A stretch of DNA of 64,000 bases, taken from contig CM032228.1 of assembly GCA_019009955.1 (NCBI GenBank), forward strand, positions 221,253,001 to 221,317,000, in the 5' to 3' direction. Positions within the stretch are counted from its first letter, which is position 1. Each line of letters begins with the position of its first letter. A model generated the notes under the pieces. The model was not told where the DNA came from and made no database searches. It saw nothing but the letters and a program-made list of their open reading frames with translations. The position numbers were made by a program, and so were the translations under genes. The DNA is from Riptortus pedestris. Its lineage: Eukaryota; Arthropoda; Insecta; Hemiptera; Alydidae. This document shows, in pieces, positions 35,511-42,497 of this stretch.

Positions 35511-37717
35511 AGCTACGGTACCCTTCTTTACTCGGGAAATCATTAGACAGAATGATGACGGAATTTTTTTTTTTTTTGTTTGATAAGGCATTACATTTCC
35601 CTGTCTCCGTGTTTAGGTAATATATTTCCTGATCAACTTGTCTGCACTCAAATATCATGTACAATATTAATCATAATCATGGAATGCATTCATTCCTAGT
35701 TATTAAGAACCATTACTGAGGTAATGTTGCTAGGGAAATATTTAGGCAGTATAATGAGTGACAATGTTATTCAATTCAAGGCTGTCTGAGTTTTACTTTT
35801 ATTAAATTTTTCAGCTTTCAGGACAATTGAACTATTGCTGAGTTTGTCAGACGAAACATTTAGTGGTTACTATTCAATCCCAATTTGTTGCTCAAAACAA
35901 TATTCACCATAAGTATCATATTAGTGGATAGCAGTTTTTTATTAGCGAAGTAACATTCACAATTTCTATTCCCAAACTCATTAAATATACCTAATTCCCT
36001 AGTTTATGTATTTAATAAACATTCTTAAAAATATTCTAATGTATGTCTGCATGAAGACACTTAGTATTCATAATTTTCATAGAATATTCACATTCTCTGT
36101 TATGTGTGCTTTTGGCGGGAAAGAGAACATTTTATGAAAAGAACAGGAGGGAGGGTTTTTCAGCAAACGTGCATATAACCAACTTTGATTAGTTGGTTAT
36201 TTAGAGTAACATTAGTTATATACACATTTTGTCATATAACAAAGCAAAAACGAGATTAAAAAAGAATAAAAATCAAAGCAGGAGTCAACAATTTATTGGG
36301 CAACAACCGTTGTGTGTCTCGTTTTTACTTTGTTATAATACAAAAGTGTATATAACTAATGTTACCCTTTATAAGCAGCTAAACAAAGTTAATTATATGC
36401 ACGTTTGCCGAAAAATCAATATAAAACGAAATAGCACTATTTTTCATTTCAGGCCTTCCTTATAACCCCCACTCCTATTCTTTTTATAAAATGTTCAGAT
36501 AGCTTATAATCAAGGAAGTGCAGGTTTGGGCATGGCTAAATATACTACTATACAGTTAGCTAAACGTTTGATCCCCGTCAAGGGAGAACATTAGTCCATT
36601 AGTTTGCCAGAGTGAACATATAGATTAGCAGGAGTCTAACAAGTAATAGGTTAGTGATTATGACTTTCTTAGATCTTGTCCACAGGCAGGCTGACATAAG
36701 GTGAACGAATCACTCCCCCCTCCCCAACACTTAGTTTACTGGTGACAACTCTTTCCAGGTTCTCCTTTGTTAAGGATGTTTGTATGTCAAGTAGATTACT
36801 CACTCTGTAAAACTCTGAACTCAAATCCCTCGCCTCGCTCAGGGGTGGCTAAAGATCTGTAAAATGCATTCCTGCATTTGCAAAATTTACTTAGTTTACA
36901 CAGTTTCTTAGTAATACGCTTTTCAAAAAAATTATAATATTAAAATGCCAAACCTGTGTCACAGTTAAATGGACTTTTAATTAGGGTTACATTATATTAA
37001 TTTAATTTTCTAAATATTTCTTTAAAGTTTTGAATGTTTTTGTAAAATTTTAATGGGCCGATAGGCAGAATTATGTTAAGGTTAGGTCTTGTAGATGTTG
37101 ATAAACTTAGAATCGGGGGCTCAATTCTGGTGTTGTTAGGATTGGATTTGATGGAGGGCTCACCAAAGGAAACCCTATAATGGCATAAAATGGACAAATT
37201 TAAAAAAGTAATTGTAGGTTAAAAAATGAAAGTGTCTAAAGGTTTATGAAGGTATTCATAACCCTGGCTAGAGAAGGGTGGTAACCTGTAGATAACCCGT
37301 CCCGATTAGCCTAAGTTGCAAAAAGTGGACGTTAATAAATAATAATAATAAAAAAAAAAATGTGTATGTTTCATGGTTTATTTTCTTTACTATGATTTTT
37401 AATTTGTTGTGTTTTGTCAGGGAAAAGAATGGGTGCCATCTGGTGGAAAAAGTTCATGGGAAGTTACTGATCTACCAAATAATGAAAGTGAAGATGAAGA
37501 AGGCAATGAGGATGATGATGACGTCAACTATGTTAAAACTATTACTGATGAAGATAGAATAATTGATAAAATTGGTAATGAATCAATATTAATTTATTTA
37601 TATTACAACATTTATTTAATCACCGTAAAGAAACAAATAAGTATATTTTTGTTTATAGAACTAAGCGGAGATAGTGAAGAAGAAGAAGTGGTTATTTTGA
37701 AAGGAAGTGATGCCTGA
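20813..37717 (+). CDS. EXOSC9: Exosome complex subunit EXOSC9 (RRP45), gene span of 8 exons
   Basis: The eight exons are 20813-20875, 20944-21038, 21661-21883, 24537-24757, 26558-26931, 31147-31286, 37421-37574 and 37659-37717. They sum to 1329 nt, an exact 443 codons including the stop. All introns have GT..AG borders. The product is an RNase PH-fold subunit of the nuclear and cytoplasmic RNA exosome ring, which threads RNA to the catalytic subunits. This subunit is not itself catalytic in animals. The RNase PH core covers about residues 10-300, including RLDGR and FGSDYGCC. The tail is acidic and ends SGDSEEEEVVIL, like the SDSEEEE tail of human EXOSC9. Start choice: MKEVISNCEKQFVLQSI aligns with the human N-terminus. 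The gene looks intact. Intron sizes are 68, 622, 2653, 1800, 4215, 6134 and 84 bp, and the large introns are full of repeats. Confidence 0.95.
20944..21038 (+). CDS. EXOSC9: EXOSC9 exon 2
   Basis: The exon starts after TTTTTCCAG and encodes residues 22-52 and part of 53. RLDGREFDEFRNLELHFGSD is at the start and YGCCYATLGET follows. The RLDGR motif is the hallmark of Rrp45 proteins. The donor is the strong GTAAGT at 21039. The preceding intron is only 68 bp. Confidence 0.95.
21661..21883 (+). CDS. EXOSC9: EXOSC9 exon 3
   Basis: The exon starts after TTTAAACAG and encodes residues 53-127. It includes KVMAQVSS, LRPTEGLLFINVEIS, ANRLLEKCIKESNCLD and LEALCLVAAEQ, which is the RNase PH domain 1 core. 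It ends in phase 0 before GTATTT. Confidence 0.95.
23513..23551. repeat. (TA)n microsatellite, intron 3
   Basis: TA repeat with one AT phase change in the middle. Confidence 0.9.
23822..23945 (+). repeat. HLE terminal half (CTGCTAA end), intron 3
   Basis: The half runs from TTTTGAACAGACCTCATTTT to TTTCCCTTAAGGGAAATTTG plus CTAA. The palindrome is intact. Confidence 0.8.
24537..24757 (+). CDS. EXOSC9: EXOSC9 exon 4
   Basis: The exon starts after TTTTTTTGCAG and encodes residues 128-200 and two bases of 201: VFDVRVDVNVLNYDGNLLTC, then AALGHFRLPAVTIED and PLPLSLHHFPILVSFAVF. This matches the end of RNase PH domain 1 and the interdomain link of EXOSC9. The donor is GTAAGT at 24758. Confidence 0.95.
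25139..25196. repeat. (TA)n microsatellite flanked by inverted arms, intron 4
   Basis: The TA tract is bordered by GAATACTGAG on the left and CTCAGTATTC on the right, a 10-bp inverted pair that would let the whole tract extrude as a cruciform. Confidence 0.85.
25230..25860 (+). mobile_element. Chimeric repeat with RTE-like tail and REP-A core, intron 4
   Basis: The unit begins CTAGCGGACCCGACAGATGT and ends AAATCGGTCCAGCCGTTTAG.. CACACGTACAG, then TA. That start and tail resemble non-autonomous elements with RTE-like tails common in arthropods. The middle (25380-25735) is REP-A-type sequence in the minus sense, with GTTACTCTAAATAACAAAAT and CCCCCACTCC blocks. The mixture links REP-A to that class. 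The 84-codon frame at 25499-25753 is the recurrent REP-A frame. Confidence 0.6.
25861..26557 (+). other. EXOSC9 intron 4, remaining 3' part
   Basis: This is AT-rich intron sequence with no recognised repeat. The acceptor TTTTTCTTTTTCAG at 26544-26557 has a long pyrimidine tract. Confidence 0.6.
26558..26931 (+). CDS. EXOSC9: EXOSC9 exon 5
   Basis: The largest exon encodes residues 201-325 and one base of 326. It includes EVTIVDPTELEEKVSEGELV, GMNNYRELCGLHFNG and later ADCVKRLRATLEEDEKLRDQ, which is RNase PH domain 2 and the following helix. The donor GTAAGG at 26932 leaves phase 1. Translation past the donor reaches a stop at 26958, which is intronic. Confidence 0.95.
27145..27820 (+). repeat. 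HLE copy split by SINE, intron 5
   Basis: Internal HLE words (ATTTCAGTTAATATTCAATA, then after the SINE AATAAGATTGATTCTGTACA and ATTGCAACCGCTTGAGCGAT) are followed by (TA)n at 27678-27704. The second half then runs GAGCGGACCTCATTTTCGTC to AGCTGATTTTTC, where the palindrome has decayed. The hairpin end is not recognisable. The SINE at 27234-27439 interrupts it. Confidence 0.65.
27234..27439 (-). mobile_element. tRNA-derived SINE with 12-bp target duplication
   Basis: On the minus strand the element reads from a tRNA-like head to GGGTGGTAACCAGTAGATAA, AACCCGTCCCAATTAGCCCT and an A-rich tail. The flanking duplication AAATGTATATAA is at 27222-27233 and 27440-27451. The HLE sequence is continuous across the insertion when the SINE and one duplication are removed. 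Compare the fuller head in the copy at 42224. Confidence 0.8.
28105..28330 (+). repeat. Old HLE-related fragment, intron 5
   Basis: AAAAAGTTGATCACATGTAG and AAAGCATATTTCCCATGTG recall the HLE hairpin end, followed by sequence like that at 6366 and 32395 (GAAGTGGGGGTTTATTGAAA). Divergence is high. Confidence 0.45.
28403..28541 (-). repeat. HLE terminal half, intron 5
   Basis: Inverted half, from TTTAGCAGATTTCCTTAAGA to TGAGGTCCGTTCAAAACTAT. The palindrome is damaged and there are about five extra bases in the ATCGATCC region. Confidence 0.75.
28542..29290 (+). other. EXOSC9 intron 5, unannotated part
   Basis: This is AT-rich with no frame or repeat family that I can support. Confidence 0.5.
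29296..30641 (+). repeat. REP-A, full-length copy in intron 5
   Basis: The copy starts ATTGTAACCTCTGTCTGTAA, and GTTTGTTTGTTTATTTGTTT is expanded near 29400. It ends at 30641 with GTATCTGAGCTTG; the hairpin is CCCAGGCAAAGCCGGG. Three internal units are present. A 138-codon minus frame at 29948-30364 spans two units and repeats the recurrent REP-A peptide. Confidence 0.8.
30642..30705. repeat. (TA)n microsatellite, intron 5
   Basis: Pure TA between the REP-A CTTG end and an HLE half. Confidence 0.95.
30706..30905 (-). repeat. HLE inner part of hairpin half, intron 5
   Basis: Inverted HLE internal sequence (TTAACGCTCTAGCAGTCACA.. GTTAACAGCTGAAATGAG.. ATATTAAACGAGATATTTG). The outer hairpin end is missing. 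Confidence 0.65.
31147..31286 (+). CDS. EXOSC9: EXOSC9 exon 6
   Basis: The exon starts after ATTTTCTAG and encodes residues 326-372: an acidic segment (DGDEENEGETKENENEFSGE) and then KGGITVSGMEASDF. It belongs to the variable C-terminal tail. The donor is GTGAGT at 31287. The length fits the joined frame. Confidence 0.88.
31287..32394 (+). other. EXOSC9 intron 6, 5' part
   Basis: There are no repeats I can assign. A G-rich patch lies at 31478-31545. A short tRNA-like word (GGTACCTGGTTCAAAGTTGG near 31588) might be a B-box-like remnant of a SINE, but nothing supports a full element. The 114-codon minus frame at 32029-32373 has no recognisable features. Confidence 0.5.
32395..33441 (+). repeat. 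Old HLE-related element with GT/TA microsatellite, intron 6
   Basis: Two diverged internal blocks (around 32440-32760 and 32880-33120) precede a (GT)n/(TA)n tract at 33139-33225. Then comes AATTGCGACCACTGGAATGG, a second small TA run, and the HLE end half from TTTTGAAAGAACCTCATTTT to TTTAAGGTAAATCTGCTAA at 33441. This is the longest member of the diverged subfamily also seen at 6366. Confidence 0.55.
33139..33225. repeat. (GT)n/(TA)n microsatellite, intron 6
   Basis: About 30 bp of GT passes into about 55 bp of TA, in the middle of the HLE-related element. Confidence 0.9.
33655..33960 (+). pseudogene. Possible LINE C-terminal fragment, intron 6
   Basis: Frames shift often, but short words such as GSETWT-like TW*TWTHHETVEL, LRMASKRAAQMED and a GGVGPGR-like basic stretch resemble the C-terminal part of RTE-like LINE proteins. 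No long frame survives. This is a weak call. Confidence 0.3.
34372..34473. repeat. (GT)n, (CA)n and (TA)n microsatellite, intron 6
   Basis: GT, then CA, then TA repeats follow each other. GT and CA are mutually inverted and could pair. The tract ends at the REP-A start. Confidence 0.9.
34477..35450 (+). repeat. REP-A copy with broken hairpin, intron 6
   Basis: The copy starts ATTGTAACCTCTGTCTGTAC and ends TATCTGAGCTTG. The hairpin has been replaced by GAGCTCAATTCAAATGAATA, so the terminal palindrome is lost although the outermost bases are kept. Two internal units remain. Confidence 0.75.
35451..35508. repeat. (TA)n microsatellite, intron 6
   Basis: Pure TA, directly after the CTTG end. Confidence 0.95.
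35509..35640 (-). repeat. REP-A-related end, divergent subfamily
   Basis: CCAGCTACGGTACCCTTCTT and ACTCGGGAAATCATTAGACA resemble the inverted CTAG/hairpin end (CTAGCTCAGATACCCGG..). A T-run follows. Another member of this subtype starts near 43285 (GGTACCGGCGATGCCCGGG). Confidence 0.4.
36120..36490 (-). repeat. REP-A internal fragment, intron 6
   Basis: The fragment has an inverted pair inside (GTTGGTTATTTAGAGTAACA / AAAAGTGTATATAACTAATG) and a CCTTATAACCCCCACTCC block. No terminus is present. The 78-codon frame at 36229-36465 is of the recurrent REP-A kind. Confidence 0.5.
36491..37257 (+). other. EXOSC9 intron 6, unannotated part
   Basis: No repeat family or frame that I can support. Confidence 0.5.
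37258..37362 (+). repeat. tRNA-derived SINE, 3' fragment with A-rich tail
   Basis: The tail half is present: GAGAAGGGTGGTAACCTGTA, AACCCGTCCCGATTAGCCTA, then GACGTTAATAAATAATAATA and 10 A. Same family as 7321 and 42224. It ends about 60 bp before EXOSC9 exon 7. Confidence 0.75.
37421..37574 (+). CDS. EXOSC9: EXOSC9 exon 7
   Basis: The exon starts after TGTTTTGTCAG and encodes residues 373-423 and one base of 424: GKEWVPSGGKSSWEVTDLPN and an acidic run with EDEEGNEDDDD, then TDEDRIIDKI. The donor GTAATG at 37575 is weaker than the others, but the next exon restores the frame after an 84-bp intron. Confidence 0.88.
37659..37717 (+). CDS. EXOSC9: EXOSC9 exon 8 and stop
   Basis: The exon starts after TTTGTTTATAG and encodes ELSGDSEEEEVVILKGSDA, then TGA at 37715-37717. 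The SDSEEEE-type end is the most recognisable piece of the EXOSC9 tail. No canonical AATAAA lies in the next 150 bp, so the transcript end is not placed. Confidence 0.92.
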
Positions 37718-37860
37718 AATGACACTTATTTTGTAATATATTTGTTTATTTTTTAATTGATGTACATTTCTTTTCCATGAGAACATAAACATTCTATTTA
37801 ATATACAAATTCCTAAAATACAAGATCTTCAGTGTACAAATTTATAAATAAGAATTTAAA

Positions 37861-37865
<5 letters not shown>

Positions 37866-37894
<29 letters not shown>
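37866..37894. repeat. (TA)n microsatellite
   Basis: Short TA tract downstream of EXOSC9. Confidence 0.9.
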
Positions 37895-37898
<4 letters not shown>

Positions 37899-37959
37899 AC
37901 CCACCCACCCAAGCCACTGGACAAGTCTAATGTTTATAGGACATCGTGCTTTAATTGTA

Positions 37960-38120
37960 AGTATTGTACTTCGGGGATTGTAGCAGGAGGATAACAAACC
38001 GGTTGAAAGAGCACATCAATAGAGATAAGGAGTTTCTCGCACACATCTAGAAAGAGACCATGAAAAGTCGGCAGTTCATATGATCTTCTCTATGAACCTT
38101 AGAAAGGCAAGAAGCTAAGT
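37960..38120 (+). pseudogene. Possible Penelope-like endonuclease remnant
   Basis: One frame reads NRLKEHINRDKEFLAHI followed by stop-interrupted KETMKSRQFI. This loosely resembles the GIY-YIG-type C-terminal region of Penelope-like elements. The IS630 element inserted just after it at a TA. The call is tentative. Confidence 0.25.
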
Positions 38121-38121
38121 A

Positions 38122-39421
38122 CAGGGTGCGGCACAGAAACTTGCTGATTTGTAACGGTCGCCTTGTCGTGAGGAGTGGGGGGACATAGGCGAGTCCAATG
38201 TCATTGGAGAGGGGAAGTCTTGAAGTTTTGTTTCTTTCCTCTTCAGTCGCCATCATGCATTGGACGAAGCAGCAGCATGCGTTTGCCTGCGAGGCTTACT
38301 TTTCTAACGGTCGTTCCATTATCGCCACTCAACGTGCCTTCCTTACTCTGTTTAATATTCACCCTACAGGTCCGGTGCCTGGACGGCAATCAATTGTTTC
38401 GTGGGTGAACACATTCAGAGAGAGTGGAAGTGTAGCAAAAACCGGTTCGGGAGGTTATCAGACAGCCAGAACTCCAAAAATATTGAAAGAGTGAGAGAGT
38501 CATTGTCCGATCTCCTCGGCGTTCGGTGAGGAAACACACAGCTTCTCTGGGGTTATCTGACCGCACTGTGAGACGAATTCTACACCAAGACCTTCATTTC
38601 CATCCGTATAAAATGGCTGTAACACAGACGCTGAATGAAACCGATTTTAATGCCCGCCGAAATGCATGTGAAGCACTCGGTGAAAACCTGCCTCATGACA
38701 CGCTTGTGTTTTTCAGTGATGAAGCTCACTTTCACATTTCTGGTTGTGTGAACAAACAAAACATGCGGTATTGGAGTGCTAAAAACCCACGTCAACTTCA
38801 TCAGAAGCCACTCCATTCTGAACGCGTAACTGTGTGGTGTGCAATATCAAGAGTAGGGATAATTGCTCCTTACTTTTTTGAAGAAAACGAACGCACAGTT
38901 TCAGTGAATGCAGTTCACTACAGGGAGATGATTACAACATTTTTTCTCCCTAAACTGCAAGAAATGAACATTGGTGATGTGTGGTTTCAACAAGGTGGAG
39001 TCACGGCTCACGCAGCGCGATGTTCAATTGAACTTTTGAGGGAGAACTGAGAGGTGATCTTCCTTGGCCTGCGCGCTCACCTGATTTGACTCCATGCGAT
39101 TTTTTTTTATTGGGTTACCTCAAATCTGTTGTCTACAATGATCGCTCACGGACCCTAGTTCATCTAAAGGACAACATTTGGAAAGCCATCGCCGACATAC
39201 CAATTGATATGGTCGAAAGAGTTCATCAGAACTTCAAGAAACGCATAGCTCAGTGTATTGGCAATGGAGGCCGTCAATTATTCGATTTCATTTTTAAAAA
39301 AGTGTAATAAATAAATTCAGAGAATGTAAGATAATATGTAAAACGAATTAAAATGTTATCTCTAATATTTTTGTTTTTATTAACCTTTTAAATCAGCAAG
39401 TTTCTGTATAACCGCACCCTG
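38122..39421 (+). mobile_element. IS630/mariner-type transposon with TIRs and TA duplication
   Basis: The left end is CAGGGTGCGGCACAGAAACT followed by TGCTGATTT. The right end is AAATCAGCAAGTTTCTG followed by TATAACCGCACCCTG. They are inverted copies over about 30 bp with a few differences. TA dinucleotides flank both ends (38120-38121 and 39422-39423). The length is 1300 bp. The transposase inside is frameshifted. Confidence 0.93.
38255..39307 (+). pseudogene. IS630/mariner transposase, frameshifted and catalytic Asp lost
   Basis: The likely start is ATG 38255 (MHWTKQQHAFACEAYFSNG), a helix-turn-helix N-terminus of the type often annotated in arthropods as DUF4817. Frames 38255-38494, 38526-39050 and 39086-39307 are in three registers, so there are two frameshifts. 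The first catalytic Asp is in VFFSDEAHFHISG. The second block reads VWFQQGGVTAHAA, with Gly where a QQDGA-type Asp is usual. The third is in SPDLTPCDFFLLGYLK. The C-terminus is KRIAQCIGNGGRQLFDF. Active relatives would cut and rejoin the element at TA. This copy cannot. Confidence 0.88.
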
Positions 39422-39423
39422 TA

Positions 39424-39840
39424 TAACCGAAAACATGTACATTAAATTGGCCAGGTTGTAGAATGAAGACCTTAACGTAAACAGGGCAGGAGAGAGCACT
39501 AGGTTGAGGCATGGCTTCTCTTATCCCAGAGCATCAGTCACAAGGGATCCTAGGCTTAAACTAGTTTTCTGTGAAATCTGAAGCCATTGTTTCATTCCTC
39601 TATTATTCCCCATTACACATTTTATATTTGTTGCCTGTAGTTCCTCCGGTGTATTTTTGACTTGGTTGCTCGTTTTTATATTTTTTATGAGTATTAAATT
39701 TTTATATATTATCTGTTAATATTCATTTAGGCCCTAATTATTATTGTTACATGTGATCTACTTATATTTTTAAACGGTTTTATTTTACTTCACCTGCTTA
39801 TTTATTTATTTGGGTCAAATTTAATAGTTGAAATTTGGCC
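39424..39840. other. Unannotated stretch after IS630 element
   Basis: The first 100 bp read ENMYIKLARL and NEDLNVNRAGE in one frame and may continue the sequence before 38120. Otherwise AT-rich with no feature supported. Confidence 0.3.
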
Positions 39841-39889
39841 CTTTTCCTGTTGACCGATTGATCTGATTTTTGATGCACATCTTTAGTTC

Positions 39890-40230
39890 TGATGACAATG
39901 CAACTTAATATATTCAGTATCTGTAAATCCAAGGTGGCCATCGCTACAAAATGGTGGTCATACTTTTTTCTTCACAACTCCCTCAATATGGGTATGAAAT
40001 GAAAGGGCTTGACTAGTAGAATGGAGTACACTATTAAAAAAATGCAAATCCAATATAGCCACCAACAAAATGGTGGATTACATACTTTGTCTTAACAACT
40101 CCCTCAATATGGGTTTCAAATGAAAGTGTGTGACTAGTAGAATACTGTCCACTGAGACAAATTTCAAATCTAAGATGGGCACTGGCACAAGATGCGAGAT
40201 TTCATATTAGTTTCAATATGGGTAATGAAT
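39890..40230 (+). repeat. Tandem repeat, about 121-bp unit, near 3 copies
   Basis: The words CAACTCCCTCAATATGGGT, AAATGAAAG, TGACTAGTAGAAT and AAATGGTGG recur at about 121-bp spacing (for example 39985 and 40107). The third unit is partial. Function unknown. Confidence 0.7.
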
Positions 40231-40487
40231 GGTATGGGCTCTAGCAGTCACAATTTTTTTTGACCGACACCAAAGTCAAATTTAGGCGTTTTATGTAAAA
40301 CTGAAATAGGACTAGGGACTCTTCCCTAGAGGAATTTCAGTTTCCTTGATAAATTGACTGAATAATTTCTTAGTACCTTTTGTGATTTATCCACTTAATA
40401 TGCAGGTTATACCACTGTGTACATTTATCAATTGTAAACCTTCACGTGGGAAATCTACTTAGTTTATGCTACCCCTGCGTGATGAAC
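40228..40487 (-). repeat. HLE hairpin-end half, diverged
   Basis: Inverted copy: GCTCTAGCAGTCACAATTTT at the left, and CTTCACGTGGGAAATCTACT, AGTTTATGCTACCCCTGCGT at the right. It is followed by a piece of the other half (GTCATCTCCTGGGTAGGATG), so the order is rearranged. Confidence 0.6.
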
Positions 40488-40537
40488 TTTTTCGTCATCT
40501 CCTGGGTAGGATGGATGGACATTAAAAAATGTTTTAA

Positions 40538-40913
40538 GTTAAACGGATTGATTAATAAAAAATACAAATTAAAATTACGAAGAAAATGTACTAAAAGCTA
40601 AAACATATTCCTATGTACTAGTCATACACCACTCTCCTCACTAATCTAGGGTATTGATCGGAAAAATAAATAAAATGGTTGAGCGTGTGAAATTTCTTTT
40701 AACAGTCAACAATTCATACGATTTTAAGTGCTATTTACATATATATTCAGGTTACCCTAAGCTCCACGATTTTATTTATTTGTCCGATCAATGCCCCAGA
40801 TTGATGAGGAGAGTGGTGTGATGACTGGTACCTAGGGCCTAGGTTATTTTTTAGCTTTTAGTACATTTGCTTTGTAAGTTTTGTCTGTATATTTTTCAAT
40901 AAAACCGTTTAAC
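40538..40913. mobile_element. Foldback MITE, 376 bp, TTAA target duplication
   Basis: GTTAAACGG starts the left arm and CCGTTTAAC ends the right arm. TTAA lies at 40534-40537 and 40914-40917. The arms (about 40538-40673 and 40774-40913) pair over about 140 bp with gaps, for example ACACCACTCTCCTCA with TGAGGAGAGTGGTGT. TTAA duplication is typical of piggyBac-type elements, so a non-autonomous piggyBac-like MITE is the best guess. Confidence 0.75.
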
Positions 40914-41044
40914 TTAATTTTCTTTTACTTATTTTTACATCCTGTGTATACATGTTAAACTATAACAATGCTTGTTTGGCTTTTAAATGCTTTATGCTTG
41001 CCAGCTCTGACTGCGCTCTGTCACTTAGAATAATATTTGTTTAG

Positions 41045-41100
41045 GGATGAGGTATTAGCGAATTTCCCTTAATGGAAATCAGCTATTTATGTTGTACTTT
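41045..41100 (-). repeat. HLE terminal half, short fragment
   Basis: GAATTTCCCTTAATGGAAAT and CAGCTATTTATGTTGTACTT correspond to the CTGCTAA end inverted. The rest of the half is replaced by T-rich sequence. Confidence 0.55.
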
Positions 41101-41319
41101 TTTTTTTCCTGTGGCGTGTCAACTCTTATGGTCATTAATGCTAGACCGTTAAAATAAATAATCAATTCCAGAGTTTTTTTTTAAATGTATTATTTTATAA
41201 TATTAATTAACCAATATTCTTATTATTAATTAATGTGTGCGATATGAGGTATACAATGTTAGGAGAGTTACGTATAGGATTTTAAAATTTTTGGGTAGAA
41301 TTTGAACAATGTATCATTT

Positions 41320-41700
41320 TATGGTGGTACATTGTTGAGGAGGTGTCTTGCAAAGGAGGGCTGAGCCGCTGGAGGGAAGATGTTTGAGAGGTGGATAAAG
41401 CTCACTTTTAAGTATGTACTGCTGGAGCCCACAGATGGGTCTGGGGTCATGCTGTAGCCATCTCCTTCGCTATCAGTATTTAAAGAAGGGTCTGAGGAGC
41501 TGTAGGTCAGTGGTATGGGTAAAGGTAGGCTAAATTGGCAGATAAGGAACTCTGAAGGTCAGTGATGGATGGAAGACTGTGAGGGTCCTTGAAGGAGGTG
41601 CTCGGTTTAAGCCCCATCTACCAGCCACATTCTCTTTGCATGGCTTCAATTATGACCGCCATGACTCGAAAGATTTTGGGATACTTGACTGGAGGGAAAG
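41320..41700. other. G-rich unassigned patch
   Basis: Base composition is clearly richer in G than its neighbours (many AGG, GGG and CTGGAG words). No frame longer than about 60 codons is convincing and no family is recognised. It could be an old transposon untranslated region. Confidence 0.4.
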
Positions 41701-42093
41701 TGTTTTATTTTCGTTGGTTGAAGCATTTTACTCTTTAGAATGTAATACCTCTTAGTACAAAACTAGGGTAAAATGATATTTATATGATTTGAGTCTTATG
41801 TTTTAATAAATAGTTTTATGTTATAAATAATAGTTTTTAGGAAATATAGAGTAACTCCTGAGCAATATTTAAATGTCAAAAATAACTATATTGATTCAGT
41901 TATAGCAAAGTCAGTCTACTTGAAATTTTTAATTGTATTTGTCTAATATATGAATGGTTAGCCTATGTAAATAGCAAAATATGTGATATTCGAGATTTTT
42001 TAGTAAAAGCTAGTAAATATACTTATTAATAGTGTAGGTTGATGGAGTATATGTTTACTTTATGTTAAATTTTGTCATAGATATCTGTTTATT
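41701..42093. other. AT-rich unannotated stretch
   Basis: Nothing recognised. Confidence 0.5.
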
Positions 42094-42223
42094 TTAGCAG
42101 ATTTCCCTTGGGGGAAATAAGCTATTGAGATCGTACTCATGACGCGATTATCAAAAAAAAATTTCAAATGTCCATCGATCCTACCCAGGAGATGACGAAA
42201 ATGAGGTCTGTTTATAATTATTT
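42094..42223 (-). repeat. HLE terminal half, interrupted by SINE
   Basis: Inverted half: TTTTAGCAGATTTCCCTTGG to ATGAGGTCTGTTTATAATTA. The palindrome is changed to TTTCCCTTGGGGGAAA. A SINE inserted near the TA-rich side, and a (TATC)n/(TA)n tract and a REP-A fragment continue after it. Confidence 0.75.
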
Positions 42224-42438
42224 GGTTTGGTTTGGTTTGATTTACGTCCACTTTATGCTACAATGGTTAATCGGGACGGGTTATCTACAGGTTACCATCC
42301 TTTTCTAGCCAAGGTAGGCCTAAGGAGTTTATTTAATGAGTCAGTCACTAAATAAATTTCCACTGCCTAGGGCGGGAATCGAACTCGCCACTGTAGGTCT
42401 ACTACCATGCGGGCTTAAGACCAACGCCCTAACCCGCA
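42224..42438 (-). mobile_element. tRNA-derived SINE, full copy with 16-bp target duplication
   Basis: On the minus strand the head reads GTGCGGGTTAGGGCGTTGGT, then CTTAAGCCCGCATGG and the B-box-like GTTCGATTCCCGCCC, as in a tRNA gene with A and B boxes. The body has AAGGATGGTAACCTGTAGAT and AACCCGTCCCGATTAACC. The tail is a (CCAAA)n repeat (GGTTTGGTTTGG on the + strand at 42224-42240). The target duplication CTGTTTATAATTATTT is perfect at 42208-42223 and 42439-42454. Length 215 bp. Confidence 0.9.
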
Positions 42439-42454
42439 CTGTTTATAATTATTT

Positions 42455-42497
42455 ATCTATCTATCTATCTATCTATATATATATATATATATATATA
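42455..42497. repeat. (ATCT)n and (TA)n microsatellite
   Basis: Four-base ATCT units pass into TA; a similar composite lies at 59111-59197. Confidence 0.9.

Noticed and set aside
42365..42438. Functional tRNA gene on the minus strand
   Set aside because: The tRNA-like stretch is the head of a SINE with target duplications and no complete cloverleaf is evident.
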